From positions 248,001-312,000 of the forward strand of contig JAGQDJ010000020.1 in assembly GCA_022885665.1 (NCBI GenBank): a stretch of DNA of 64,000 nucleotides, written 5' to 3'. Position numbers and translations under genes: made by a program. Source of the DNA: Triops longicaudatus (Eukaryota > Arthropoda > Branchiopoda > Notostraca > Triopsidae). Numbering within the stretch: position 1 is the first letter of the stretch; each line of letters starts with the position of its first letter. Under the pieces are notes generated by a model. It saw nothing but the letters and a program-made list of their open reading frames with translations, was not told where the DNA came from and did no database searches. This document shows positions 36,124 to 46,843 of this stretch, in pieces.

Positions 36124-37529
36124 CAGCGGATCCGCAAGAAATTTCTCCAGTTCATCCTGCAGGATGTTTTGCTTTCGATTTTGAAAAGTTATTCCAAAAG
36201 CTATGCTCCGATCCCTGGAACGAGAGAGGAACCTTATTGCTGTACCTTTTGCTTCACCAACACCAAAAGTTTCGGTATTTTGTACAGAGTCGGAACAGTG
36301 CAGAAGAACTAGTAAGCATCTTGTCGTTTGGTTCTAGTTTTACCCCGCTTTAGACACGTACGATACTAAAATTTTTATTTTACTTTATTAACAGGTGATA
36401 CCTATTCTCAAGATGCTTTACGTAGCCACAGAAAGCAATTCACACCATATATACATGTCTTTAATCGTCTTGCTCCTTTTGAGTGAAGACGATGCGTACA
36501 ACATATCTGTACACGAACGGGTACGTGTTGCCATTAATATTTTTTTAGATATATATTCTTTTAGACATTATGCGTAATTTTTGTAAACATTTATTTACCT
36601 CAAATTAGTGTAGTTTAATTAATTTTTTTAAGTATTTCAACGGTAAATGCGTTCAGTATTAATGAAAGCTGACTTTTCGTAAAAGTGATAATGTAATATA
36701 TTGCGTTTGGCTTTTCTAGATGATCAAAGATACCGAATGGTATACAGAGAGGCATCTGGGTGACGTAAGCTTGGGAGGATTGCTTATTCTGGTCATTGTG
36801 CGAGTCATCCAGTTTAACATGTTTAAAGCCAAGGTAAAAGGAGTTTTTAGTTTTGGGCAACTTTGTTAATTTTTTTTGTGTTTTTGTTCAGGATAAGTAT
36901 TTGCATACAAATTGCCTAGCGACGTTGGCAAATATGGCAGCTCATTTCAAACGCCTTCACCCTTATGTTTGCCAGAAATTGGTCACGCTTACGACGACGC
37001 TGATAAAGAAATATAAACGCTTGTTAACGCTGTCCAAAAGTGTCGAAACGCCGGAAGAAGAATTGGTAACTTGTTTTTTTTTTTGTTTTTTTAAATTTTA
37101 TTTCCAATATTTTGCCCTTTACATTTGGTGTTGACATTACGTGGAGTAATTTATTGGGAAGTGTTCCGAATAGTGTTAAAAATGCAGAAATTATTGCAAT
37201 TAATATTTTTTATTATTTTTGTAGCGACAAGATCTAGCCATTTTCGAAGAAGTCATTCGCATGTTACTGGACATCATCAACGCCGCGATTATGCATCAAA
37301 TTGCCTACAACGTTCATCTGATTTATACATTGTTATATGAACGCGAATCTTTGGTCGGCCTCAAAGACCAAGCCTCTTTTCGAGAAGTTGTTGTCAATAT
37401 TGAAATGGCGCTAAGTTTTTTTGCACACAAGTTGAAAGCTGTGCAGGATCCCGGTGTTAGCGAAGTCCTTCAGATCATACAAGAAGGCGTAGCAGATTTC
37501 CCTAAAGAGCGATTGAAGGTATTTTTGTG

Positions 37530-37560
<31 letters not shown>

Positions 37561-37739
37561 CTTAATTGAAACATCTCTTTTTGTTGCAGAGATTTCCCGA
37601 GTTGAAGTTCCGGTACGTCGAAGAAGATGATCCCGAAGAGTTCTTCGTTCCTTATGTGTGGTCGTTAGTCTGCCAGTCTTCGAATTTGCATTGGAATTTA
37701 GGGAAATTGCATGAGTTACCAAACAGACAAACATGTTAA
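34217..37739 (+). CDS. DYM: dymeclin
   Basis: Peripheral Golgi protein needed for Golgi organisation and secretory trafficking. Thirteen exons: 34217-34356, 34530-34676, 34758-34885, 35006-35093, 35173-35274, 35335-35462, 35846-36013, 36127-36311, 36395-36520, 36720-36833, 36892-37065, 37225-37518, 37590-37739. Every phase agrees; 647 residues against 669 in human. It starts MGANCTS, an N-myristoylation signal as in vertebrate dymeclin, followed by the conserved NDPIWNQLLSLSCPLP. Other family landmarks are LFLLRIAF, WNERGTLLLYLLLHQ, the many Leu-rich helices in the middle, and the end HWNLGKLHELPN. AATAAA is at 37910, 171 bp after the stop. Introns 7 and 12 contain T runs of 33 and 29 bases. 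Confidence 0.97.
36088..36120 (+). repeat. T33 run in a dymeclin intron
   Basis: 33 consecutive T residues that end four bases before the CAG acceptor of exon 8. Confidence 0.9.
37532..37560 (+). repeat. T29 run in a dymeclin intron
   Basis: 29 consecutive T residues in the last dymeclin intron, about 30 bases before the acceptor at 37589. Confidence 0.9.
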
Positions 37740-38606
37740 CCATTATGCCTGGTTAAATCAGAAACGAAAACATGGAACATGCCAATATGCAATCAGTTTT
37801 GTGGCATTAGCACAGATGTGTTTATTTTATTTATTTTTGGGTTTTGCATAATCTCAAAGCTTATATCAGATTAAGTAACAGATTAGTGTCATCTTTGTAT
37901 GAAATACCAAATAAAACGAGACTGACAAAATTAATTTAATCAGGTGTAGATGTCATGTAAAAATTTTTTTGGGGGATAAGCATAATTCGTTCGACTCAGA
38001 CGACTGGTCTATATGCTTTTTTAGGTCTCTTTTACATAGATAATCCTATCTGACGTTTTAATGTTATAAAGTAGATGTTTTAATTGTTAGATACGCAGCT
38101 TCGTTTTCCAAGAGACTCGCTTTACACGATTTTTTTCAACCACATCTCTCGCGTAAGCTGCAACTAGTTTGTTTTTTCCATTTATTTTGTCTACAATGGA
38201 CTGGAATTGGCAGAGGCTTAAGAAAAACTGTTACAAAAAGTGTTTCCCAATATTAGTTGACCGGGATGTTTGCTATCGATATCGTTTTGCCTGACCCGCT
38301 TTGTAATCGATATTTCAATTTTACTGATCAAGCAGACGAGTTTTGTACCGTAAACAAAAAAGGCTGATCAGCTGCGAAACAAAGAGTTCTTGTTTGCGTG
38401 TGCGAATTTCGCTTGTTTGTAAACAAGATAATACGCAGAAATTATTCTACATCATGTTTGCAGCACTGGGAATGTAATAATTAGCTTTGTGTCCAGCAAC
38501 CCCAAAAATGCGAGGGAATTTAGATTAAAGCTTTCTTGGCCTGTAACGTAATTTGACTGCAAGAAGCCTAAGGTGCAGTTTCACTCCGGAAACCTCGAAA
38601 AAGGTG
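37740..38606. other. dymeclin 3' UTR and FBXL upstream region
   Basis: No gene seen. Contains the dymeclin poly(A) signal at 37910-37915 and the 5' flank of the FBXL gene. There is a purine/pyrimidine palindrome-like stretch around 38270-38320 (ATCGATATCG). Confidence 0.5.
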
Positions 38607-41572
38607 ATGGCTGCAAATGGCACTAAAACTAGCATTGAAGTAATGCTTCTGCTTTATATTTTCACTAAAAATATTTGCGAGACCCTTGTTAATTAGCATG
38701 TAAATTTAGTCTAACTCAGCTAATCCTTTTCACTTCAACAACCCACGTATCTTTAATTCCGTTGTTTAATCTTGTATAATCCTCTTTCCAGTTACTAAAT
38801 CAACCCCTCATGAAGTCTTATTCCCTCAAGTTGTCCAGACTTAACGGTAATGACGAAGAAGCCCTCATAAATCGGCGTTTACCCAAAGAACTCTTGTTAA
38901 GGTTGGTTACCAACAATTATATTATATTCACTAAAACGATTTTAGAACACAAAACTGAAAAATTCTGGAGAAATGCTGCAATTTATTGACTGTCCAATAA
39001 AAACTGGGACTAGTTGCTTTAAGAAACCGCTGCTTTTGTCCCAGAATTTATTAGCCACGTGGAATATTAGCAGAAATATTATTTTTTTAAAATTATTTTT
39101 TAGAGTTTTCTCCTATCTGGACGTGGTTGCTCTATGTAGATGTGCTCAAGTCTCCAAGTACTGGAACATTCTAGCCTTAGATGGCCTTAATTGGCAGAGA
39201 ATTGATCTCTTTAGCTTCCAAAAAGATGTAGAGGTATAATTTTCAACACTTTTAAATGTCTGAGTAAGTTACATATTAAATCTTAACATAATTCTCATAC
39301 GAAAAATTTAGTATTTTTAATATTTATATTTAAAATAATCATTTAAATGGTTATACCATGAAATTGTGGTTTAAACACAGTTTGAATCTGAAGGGTCCAG
39401 TTGTGGAAAACATCGCAAGAAGATGCGGTGGCTTCCTGAAGCAGTTGAGCCTGAAAGGCTGTCAATCGGTGGCCGACACGGCTATGAAAACGTTTTCCCA
39501 CCATTGCAAGAATATCGAAGACTTGAATTTGAGCGAATGCAAGCGAATTTCAGATAATTCCTGCATCAGCTTAAGTCGTTGTTGCCGCAAATTGCAGAAA
39601 TTGCGCTTGGCTTCGTGTCCCGCTATAAGCGACGCAGCTTTAAAAGCCATCGGAGCCGGGTGTCCTCTCTTGCAACACTTGGACGTTTCGTGGTGTGAAG
39701 TTTCTCATGAAGGTAACTACGAAGCAATGCATAAGTTTATGAAAATGAGCGATTTTCAGAGTACGTTTCTCCCAGGAGTGGAAGCTATAGCTAACGGCTG
39801 CCGTAACCTCAAGTATTTTTCGTGTCAAGGTTGCATAGGCGTCGGAGACGAAGCTTTGGCAGCCATAGCTCGACATTGCCATGCGTTACAAACGCTGAAC
39901 GTACAACGATGTGTGGTAAAATATCTCTTTTAGTCATAAAATGGTCTTTTGTACTTACTTTACGACTTTTTTACACATTTTCTTTGCGTCTTGAATATTT
40001 TTTGTGAATATTTAAGTGTCAAATGTTTTTCTTTTATTAATTTATTTATTGTGTTAGTAATGCGAAACTTATGAGACGATAGTGCCAAAAAGCCCAATAA
40101 CTAATTGTTTTCTCCTGAAAATAGGAAATTACCGACGAAGGGATTCAGCAAATCGCCCGAAACTGTCCGGATTTGCAGTTTTTGTGTGTTTCGAGTTGCG
40201 CGAATCTGACGGATGCCACTTTGGCAGCATTATCCCAACATTGCCCGCTTTTAACTACCTTGGAAGTCGCTAGATGTTCGCAGCTAACTGATGCAGGATT
40301 CCAAGCTCTCGCTCGAGTAACAATTTCACGGTTTCTTACATTTTTTCCTGATTTTTAAATTATAATGCAGAATTGCCACATGTTGCGGAGAATGGACCTG
40401 GAAGAATGCGTGCTGATTACGGATGCTACGCTGGCCTATTTAGCAGGCGGATGCCCCAGCTTGGAACATCTGGTAAAATCAGCCTCTTTTTTTTTGGAGT
40501 TTTCTTACTATTTTTCTTATGTATTTCTTTATTTTCTCTTTTATTCGTTTCACACATTAGTGCTGAAGTTTGGCTATTTTTACGTGTTCGCTTAGATTTT
40601 ATTGTATCATTGATTTTTAGTTTCAGTTAAATGTACAATATAATTTAATGTAAAAAAATATTTAGCAATTTAGTCGTTTATTTAAGTTTTTATTTAATAA
40701 CCTGTTTAACTAAAATATCGTGAGGTTCGTTCCGTTTGGCATTATGAGAGAAATTCTTACAAATAATCAGATTTGTCTCGGAGAAGTATTGTTACTGTAG
40801 TTAAGCAGATTAATTTGTTTTGTAAATTCGCGAGATTTTTTTTCCATTTTTTTCACATTTTTGTTCATTGATCGGTTCTTTTACCATTGTACTTGCACAA
40901 TTTGCTTCCGCCAGTACAAGTGCCCGTGAGTAAATTTGAATGTAGTTTCCGAGTTCCAGAACCAACCGCTTGTACCGCCTGATTTGGCTCCAACCTTTCA
41001 TGTCTTGCTCTCTTGCGTGCAAGACGGAGAGAAAAGGGACCGAGAGAGAGAGAGATTTACCGGCGTAGAGCCAAAAGTTATGCAAAGTGGATGTGAATTC
41101 TGAAGGTACTCGGAGTTCACGGGGAACTAACAAGTTTTTCTTCATCCTCTTTCAGAGTTTGTCGCACTGCGAGCTCATTACCGACGAAGGTTTGAGGTCC
41201 TTGGGTACTTCGCCGTGTGCTGCGGATCACTTGGCTGTGCTGGAGTTAGACAATTGCCCTTTAGTCACCGATGCCGCATTGGATCATTTAGCAGCGTCAA
41301 GGGCGTTGCAGCGTATCGATTTGTATGACTGTCAGCTCATTTCTCGTGCAGGCATAAAGCGTTTTCGGGTAAAGAAAACCATTCCTCTTTCTCATTACAT
41401 GGCATCTTTTGTTTACACAATAACTCTCGAAAGCACGTATCATTTAACAGCATTCTTTTCGTAGACTTTCTTGCCTAATGTACGCGTTCACGCGTACTTT
41501 GCTCCTGTTACGCCTCCACCATCAGTGGGCGGGACCCGACCGAGGTACTGCAGATGTTGCGTAATTCTATGA
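38607..41572 (+). CDS. FBXL20: F-box/LRR-repeat protein 2/20
   Basis: Substrate-recognition subunit of an SCF (Skp1-Cul1-F-box) ubiquitin ligase. Nine exons: 38607-38639, 38792-38901, 39104-39233, 39394-39712, 39776-39915, 40125-40316, 40371-40472, 41156-41368, 41465-41572; 448 residues (human FBXL20 has 436, FBXL2 423). The F-box spans RLPKELLLR, then VFSYLDVVALCRCAQVSKYW. About eleven cysteine-containing LRRs follow, with family phrases LEVARCSQLTDAGF and LSHCELITDEGL. It ends CRCCVIL: CVIL is a CaaX box, identical to the geranylgeranylation site of FBXL2, and the upstream VHAYFAPVTPPPSVGG is family-wide. Intron 4 (39713-39775) is only 63 nt and stop-free in frame. The acceptor at 39393 is weak (TCTGAAG) and was chosen because it keeps phase and homology. 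AATAAA is at 42063. Confidence 0.95.
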
Positions 41573-42733
41573 AAACCTCGCTAAAAAGTGGGGTTTGGAT
41601 CAATGAAGACTGAAGGAATAACGCGAATTTGATGTTTCCTGCATATAAAATCACTTTCGTTTTGTAATTGGGCGGATATATAAGAAAAAAAGTAATTAAA
41701 ACCTCTTGGACCTGTGATTCGCTTGTTTTCAAGCTACCCTTTTATATTCATTTCGTCCATTTTCCTACCTTCTTTCTTGACTGTCCTGATTTTGTCTCCA
41801 GAGCTGCTATTCAGAAATTTTCTTGTAGAGAATGTAGGACATTAAGAGAAATATCCTTGGAAAATTGTGGAAAGCTTCAACTAAAAAATTAAGAATCTAT
41901 TAGAGGAGACCTATATTTGTGGAAAGCTGTCACATCAGATCTATTATTGTATGCACTCGTGTAACCCACGCTTATCTTTCCTCCTTTGTGTCTCCAAGTT
42001 TTGTACCATTCTTTCAAAGTAATTGGCGCTATTTTCTTAGCTCCTTGGGGGATTTTTGTATGAATAAAAGATGGCGTTTATGAGTTAGAGACAGCAGCCT
42101 CTAGTATTGTATTTAAAGTCATATATTCAATGTATAAACTATCAACAACGGTTAAACATACGTTAGATCACGCACAGCTAACACGGCAGACAACTTTAAC
42201 TGATATAAATAGCTAAAGTGATGACTAATGTAAAATGCATTGTTTCATTGAGATTACGTCACTGCAACTTTTGGCGCGCAGAAGTGCGCCCTGTCCCCAG
42301 ATATTTTCATGACATTGTTTCAAGAACAATAGTAAAGATGAACAAATCTTCGCAAACCGTAAATGAGCTTATAGAACAGTGAGATTCATTCCAATGACGT
42401 CACCACAAACCTACGCGCGAAACTCATTGTTCAGCTGTTAACCAATAGCCATGAAAATGGCGCCTTACACGACTAGGACAACATTCAAAGGAAGGAGAGG
42501 ATGTAAATGAGTAAGAAAATGTTTTGAACTCGTCAATAAAAGAACATTTTGCCAACAAGATCCAGTCGACTGACGAAGCAATTTTTGGCGCGAATTTCTT
42601 TGTTCAACCGTCAGCCGACAGTATCACAACAGAATGGAGCGATACTTCAATGCAAAGGACTTTACAAGACTGGAATAGTTAAGACTAAGAGTAGTAAAAC
42701 CAGGAAGACAATGACAATTGTACTAAATGGGTA
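41573..42733. other. FBXL 3' UTR and promoter-like island
   Basis: FBXL poly(A) signal at 42063-42068. From 42391 there is a CCAAT box followed at once by TGACGTCA (42395-42402), and a second CCAAT at 42442. Downstream on the plus strand is a frame open from about 42511 to a TAA near 42681 without a proper ATG. No gene can be claimed. Confidence 0.35.
42395..42446 (+). promoter_or_regulatory. CRE-like site with flanking CCAAT boxes
   Basis: Palindromic TGACGTCA at 42395-42402, overlapped by CCAAT at 42391-42395 and followed by CCAAT at 42442-42446. This spacing is typical of core promoters, but no annotated gene starts nearby. Confidence 0.3.
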
Positions 42734-44784
42734 TCAGGTTGTCCACGAGGGAACTTTTTTACCAATGAGACAGAAAACGCCACTATGGTCGGCCGATTTC
42801 TGTTGCGCGCTACAGACACGTGGCATTTCTTTGTACATGACCACTTGTAGGCCTACAATCTGGAAGGCATGGAGTAAAAACTCCTTATCGAGCTTAACAG
42901 AAGGGAACCGCTGTTTTTTGACATAATAGTAAGTATTGTTCAGCGCACCTTGGAGCATGAGATAGCCCACGGGTGCTATTAAAGGAAGAATGCGCTGCAA
43001 GGCTTGGATGTAGTCGGTTCGCGTACTTGTAGCGAATTCCAGACACAACGTACTCACAACGATGTTGAAGCCAGCTTCTAGTGTACCACGAGGAACGTTG
43101 GCCGGTGCAAGAGCCAAATTGGGCTGATACACATCAGCGAAAATGACGTGTTTGACCGCGCGACGCAAACGGTTCTCCAGTTGCCGCGTGTCCCTGGAGT
43201 AATGCCATTTAAGTTAACAACGGAAACTGGACATTCTGGATTTTTTTGGGTGGTGTGGAAAAGGAATGTAATAGTGCAGTAATTAAATGTTAATTTACGA
43301 GGTGCCCTCTAACGCTGCCACGTAAGTGAAGAAAGGCGCCCATGTGCTGTCAGTTGCATTGTGAAGCCAATTGAGGACCGTTTGTCGATTCGTTTCCAAA
43401 AAGTCGCACATCAGAATTTCCGACGCCCAACCGCTGGCCGAGATTACTGAGGTGATCGTGGGACCGCAACCCAGCTCAAGTACATTTCGCTCCTTACAAA
43501 CCGTCAGCATTTCTGCAATTCGTAAAAATGTGTAATTAACCGCAAAAACGCTGTGGACACGGTATGCTCCAAATCACCACTTCCTTTAACTGCGGTTTGC
43601 TTAAATGAGTTTTAAATAAACTGAAAATCCTGACTCGGGAAATGAATTCCATTGCATAAATTATTCACGTAATTTAAGTTTACTATGCGAGTGATGTTAT
43701 TTTAGTGATTATGCGAACCTTTGTATAACAGCTAAAGGGACTTTTATTGTGGAATAAAAGCAAAGGAAGTGTTTACGTAAGTGGACATTGTAATCAAAAG
43801 CGTGACATTTGGTGACAAATTTTGAAAGTTTGGGCACAAAAAGTCTCGGATTGAAAAAAAAGCCAAGGTAATTCAACATTCAACAGCTGAAATGTTTATT
43901 GTCCACAAATCTGAGATAATTTTTTTCTGCAACCTCACGTGTGAAGCGTTTTTGTGCCCTCGCAACAACAGCAACTTTCGACTGCCTCGAGACAGCATTT
44001 TGTCTGGCCTAAGTCCTTCAGATATGTCGTTTTAATGCGACCAAACCAGTTGTCAAAAGTTCAATGCACTGCCAAATTCGCCTTGTATATAATGTTTCAG
44101 CACAAAAGGTTTGCCATACCTAGCATGTCTGTTTTCATATCGCGAATATATCAATTCCTAGCAAAAACTCGTTTGGGAGGATTTTTTGCAATAGTTTTCT
44201 GCGTGAGTTTGCATAAAAAGTTGAATAATTGGCTTTTAATGCTTTTGCACAGCGTAGAGATAAAATCGGTATTGTTTTTACAACAGTAGTTGAAAAGAAA
44301 AGGAATCTAATCTTATGACGTGCTAATTACAGTCTATTATAGTTTACATAACATTGTATCATTCATGCGATCTCAAATCCTCCTAAACAGACTGTTTCGT
44401 CTCAAGCACAATGTAACTGTGAAATCTAGAAAATTCCATCTCACGCGGCATATATAACCTTTATTACGCGTACTGTACGTACATTCATTCAACGCTCTAA
44501 GTATCTTTGGGTAAACCGGTGTCCAACCCATACATGAGGCGGGCAAGAAAGTTCTGGGACAACTACCGTGCTCTTGGCATGTGAGCGTGTACCGGAACTT
44601 TGTAGCCACTCAAATTTCGCGCTTTACCGTTCATGAAAAAGTAGTGCAAATTTTGCAAGAAAAATTCCACCTCCGGGTCAAGTTCCTGGTAGAAACTTTG
44701 CAAGTAATCACGGGCACTAAAACTCGTCCGATATAGGTGAGAAAGTTGAAAATTTTCTATTTTTTTTTCCACTTTCGCTGACAT
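42734..44784 (-). CDS. NNMT/PNMT/TEMT-type SAM-dependent methyltransferase
   Basis: Three exons on the minus strand, 44784-44628, 43512-43299 and 43193-42734, give 276 residues (human NNMT has 264). The N-terminus YRTSFSARDYLQSFY matches the family's FNPRDYLEKYY-type helix. The SAM-binding motif I is VLELGCGP at residues 63-70; the second acidic position is LMCDFLETN, followed by the family's WL...W.P...YV.A.LEG arrangement. The third exon carries the conserved VVSTLCLEFA and a strand with GYLMLQGALNNTYYYV. Family members methylate small amines or nicotinamide in the cytoplasm; the substrate cannot be read from the sequence. Invertebrates often have several copies. Intron 1 is about 1.1 kb and intron 2 is 105 bp. 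Confidence 0.9.
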
Positions 44785-46843
44785 CCTGGCAGCTGTTTGT
44801 ATTACGAACACACTAACAAGGCAACCTTTCAGGTACTACGCTAATGTAGGGCTTTTTATAGTTCCCACCCAAAGCTTACAGACCCCGTAAAAATACAATC
44901 AAAGCCCGTGAGACATTTTAGTGTCAAGCGAAGAAATGATCGAAACCTCCTTACCCAATACGTGAATCATTCATTAACCCGTAATCTCTCTGCAGTCCTT
45001 CGAGAACAGCCAATGTTCCCAGTAGAAGGAAGATAGTAGTAGCGAGATGGACGTTCCCATACAACAACAAAAGTGAAGAAGGGGGATGGTAGAAAGATAA
45101 AAAGTCTTTTTAGGGACCAATACCCCCCCTCCAACACCCCTTTTCAAAACTGAATCACGTAGACCGTGAATTTACTTTTGGGGTCCCCAACATTTTCCTA
45201 GAAACGCAGGCAGGGTAGAACGATTCTCAGAACCCTATTCACTCGCATATGCCGGAGTTTTCGATTTATTCTCTACCGGCCAAAGAGGGAAAGTTGTAGC
45301 GTGGGTTTTGTGGAGGTTATAACGGCTCAAAATTAGTCTCCCCAACAATTTCTAAACCCTGTTCGTTAACTCTTTCCTAATTACGTAAACAAAGCACACA
45401 ACAGAACACAAGTCTATTTTTAATCCAGTAAACGTTTCAGTCAACGAAACAACGTAGCATCTTTGAAAATACACATAAATGCTTATAATAATTTAAAAAG
45501 GCATTACATGATTGTAAAATTGATTATAAATTAAGTATTTTTTAAAGATATAGTAAGTTTATTTTGTGTTCGTAATTGCAGCCGTCGACTTTGTTGACAG
45601 TTTACACCTTGTGAGAGAAATTCCAAACAGGAAATGGAATCTCAAAAGGAAATTGTATATTTAATTATTCCTATACGTTATAATTGGCTCATAAATAATG
45701 GGAGAAGAGAGAACAAAAAAGCGTCCCATGATAAGAAAAGTATTTTTGAACGCAAAAGTGCGCAACAAGTTGTGAACAAATAACCGAATTTTCTCCAACA
45801 CGGAACAATAAGCTTCACGTCACACGTTACTTTTAGCATCGACTGCATTCACATAACGGAACTATCCAAAGCCAAACAGTTTTACATTTTAACTACCTAA
45901 ACCAAGAGGATTCAAATCTTAAATTTGATTAAAAATTCACTGTTCCCATTACGCCGCTCAATTCGCGTAGTGTGAACAGGGTTAGCTCAACCTTGGGTGC
46001 GTATACGTCTGACGAAATTTAGACAGTTTCACGTAAATGAACGTTAAAGCCTATGCTCTCGACAAACTCCTACAACTTTAAACCAAAGCCACGAGTTTAC
46101 GATAGGTTTTGGGGATGACAACGCTTCTTCCATGGTATTTGAAGTTGGTTAAAGCTGGCCCTCGGGGCATTTGTAAAATATTGTCGCTGGAGGGGTTGTT
46201 TGTACGCCCCTTTTTGGGAAACTAGGTCGTTTAGAAGGGGTTAAGGCATTAGGAGACGGTTTTCGGAGAAATTCTTGACAGTTCACGGTCTCCGCGTTCT
46301 GGGAAAGGGTGTAGTGAGTTCTCGTGGTGGAAAACCCTGGGATAAAAATTAGGTTCGTGTTAAAGCTTCATACTAGCGCCGACTGGAAAAAGCGTGCAAA
46401 GCGCCCCCTAACGCCCGACTCGCACAGTTGACGTTCTATTTTGTGTGTGAAAGGCCTCCCATGACGCCTTCAAGTTTACGTCTTCACGTTCATTGAGTTA
46501 AAAATCCGAAAAAAGCGCAAACTCCGAGTATAAGGTATTCAGATATTATTTATATTACAAGTGCTAAAGATTAGTGTTTCTAAAAGCAAATGCCATGCGC
46601 TTCTTAGCTCTGGAAAGAGTATTCAGGAAGTGCGCTGTAGATAAGACTACTTAAAAGATAAAAAAGTCTTTTTTTTTTAGTTTAATTTAAGCAGAGATAA
46701 TTGAACCTTGATGTACTAGCATAATTACTCGGAACGTGGCTGAAAGAGAACGTACTTGTGATTTTGTGTAATTTATTCTAAAAAAAAAATCAAGTGAATT
46801 GTTTAATTATTTATCTTTACTTCGCAGGTAAAAACTCCTTAAG
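44785..46843. other. intergenic region upstream of STAT
   Basis: About 2 kb with no supported gene. A splice acceptor (CTTTACTTCGCAG, ending at 46827) lies 16 bp before the STAT start codon, so a non-coding STAT 5' exon must lie upstream, possibly in the GC-richer 46080-46500 stretch. Confidence 0.4.

Noticed and set aside
42549..42926. 125-codon plus-strand frame
   Set aside because: Mostly antisense to the last exon of the methyltransferase gene.
43954..44289. 111-codon plus-strand frame
   Set aside because: Lies in intron 1 of the methyltransferase gene on the opposite strand and has no recognisable features.
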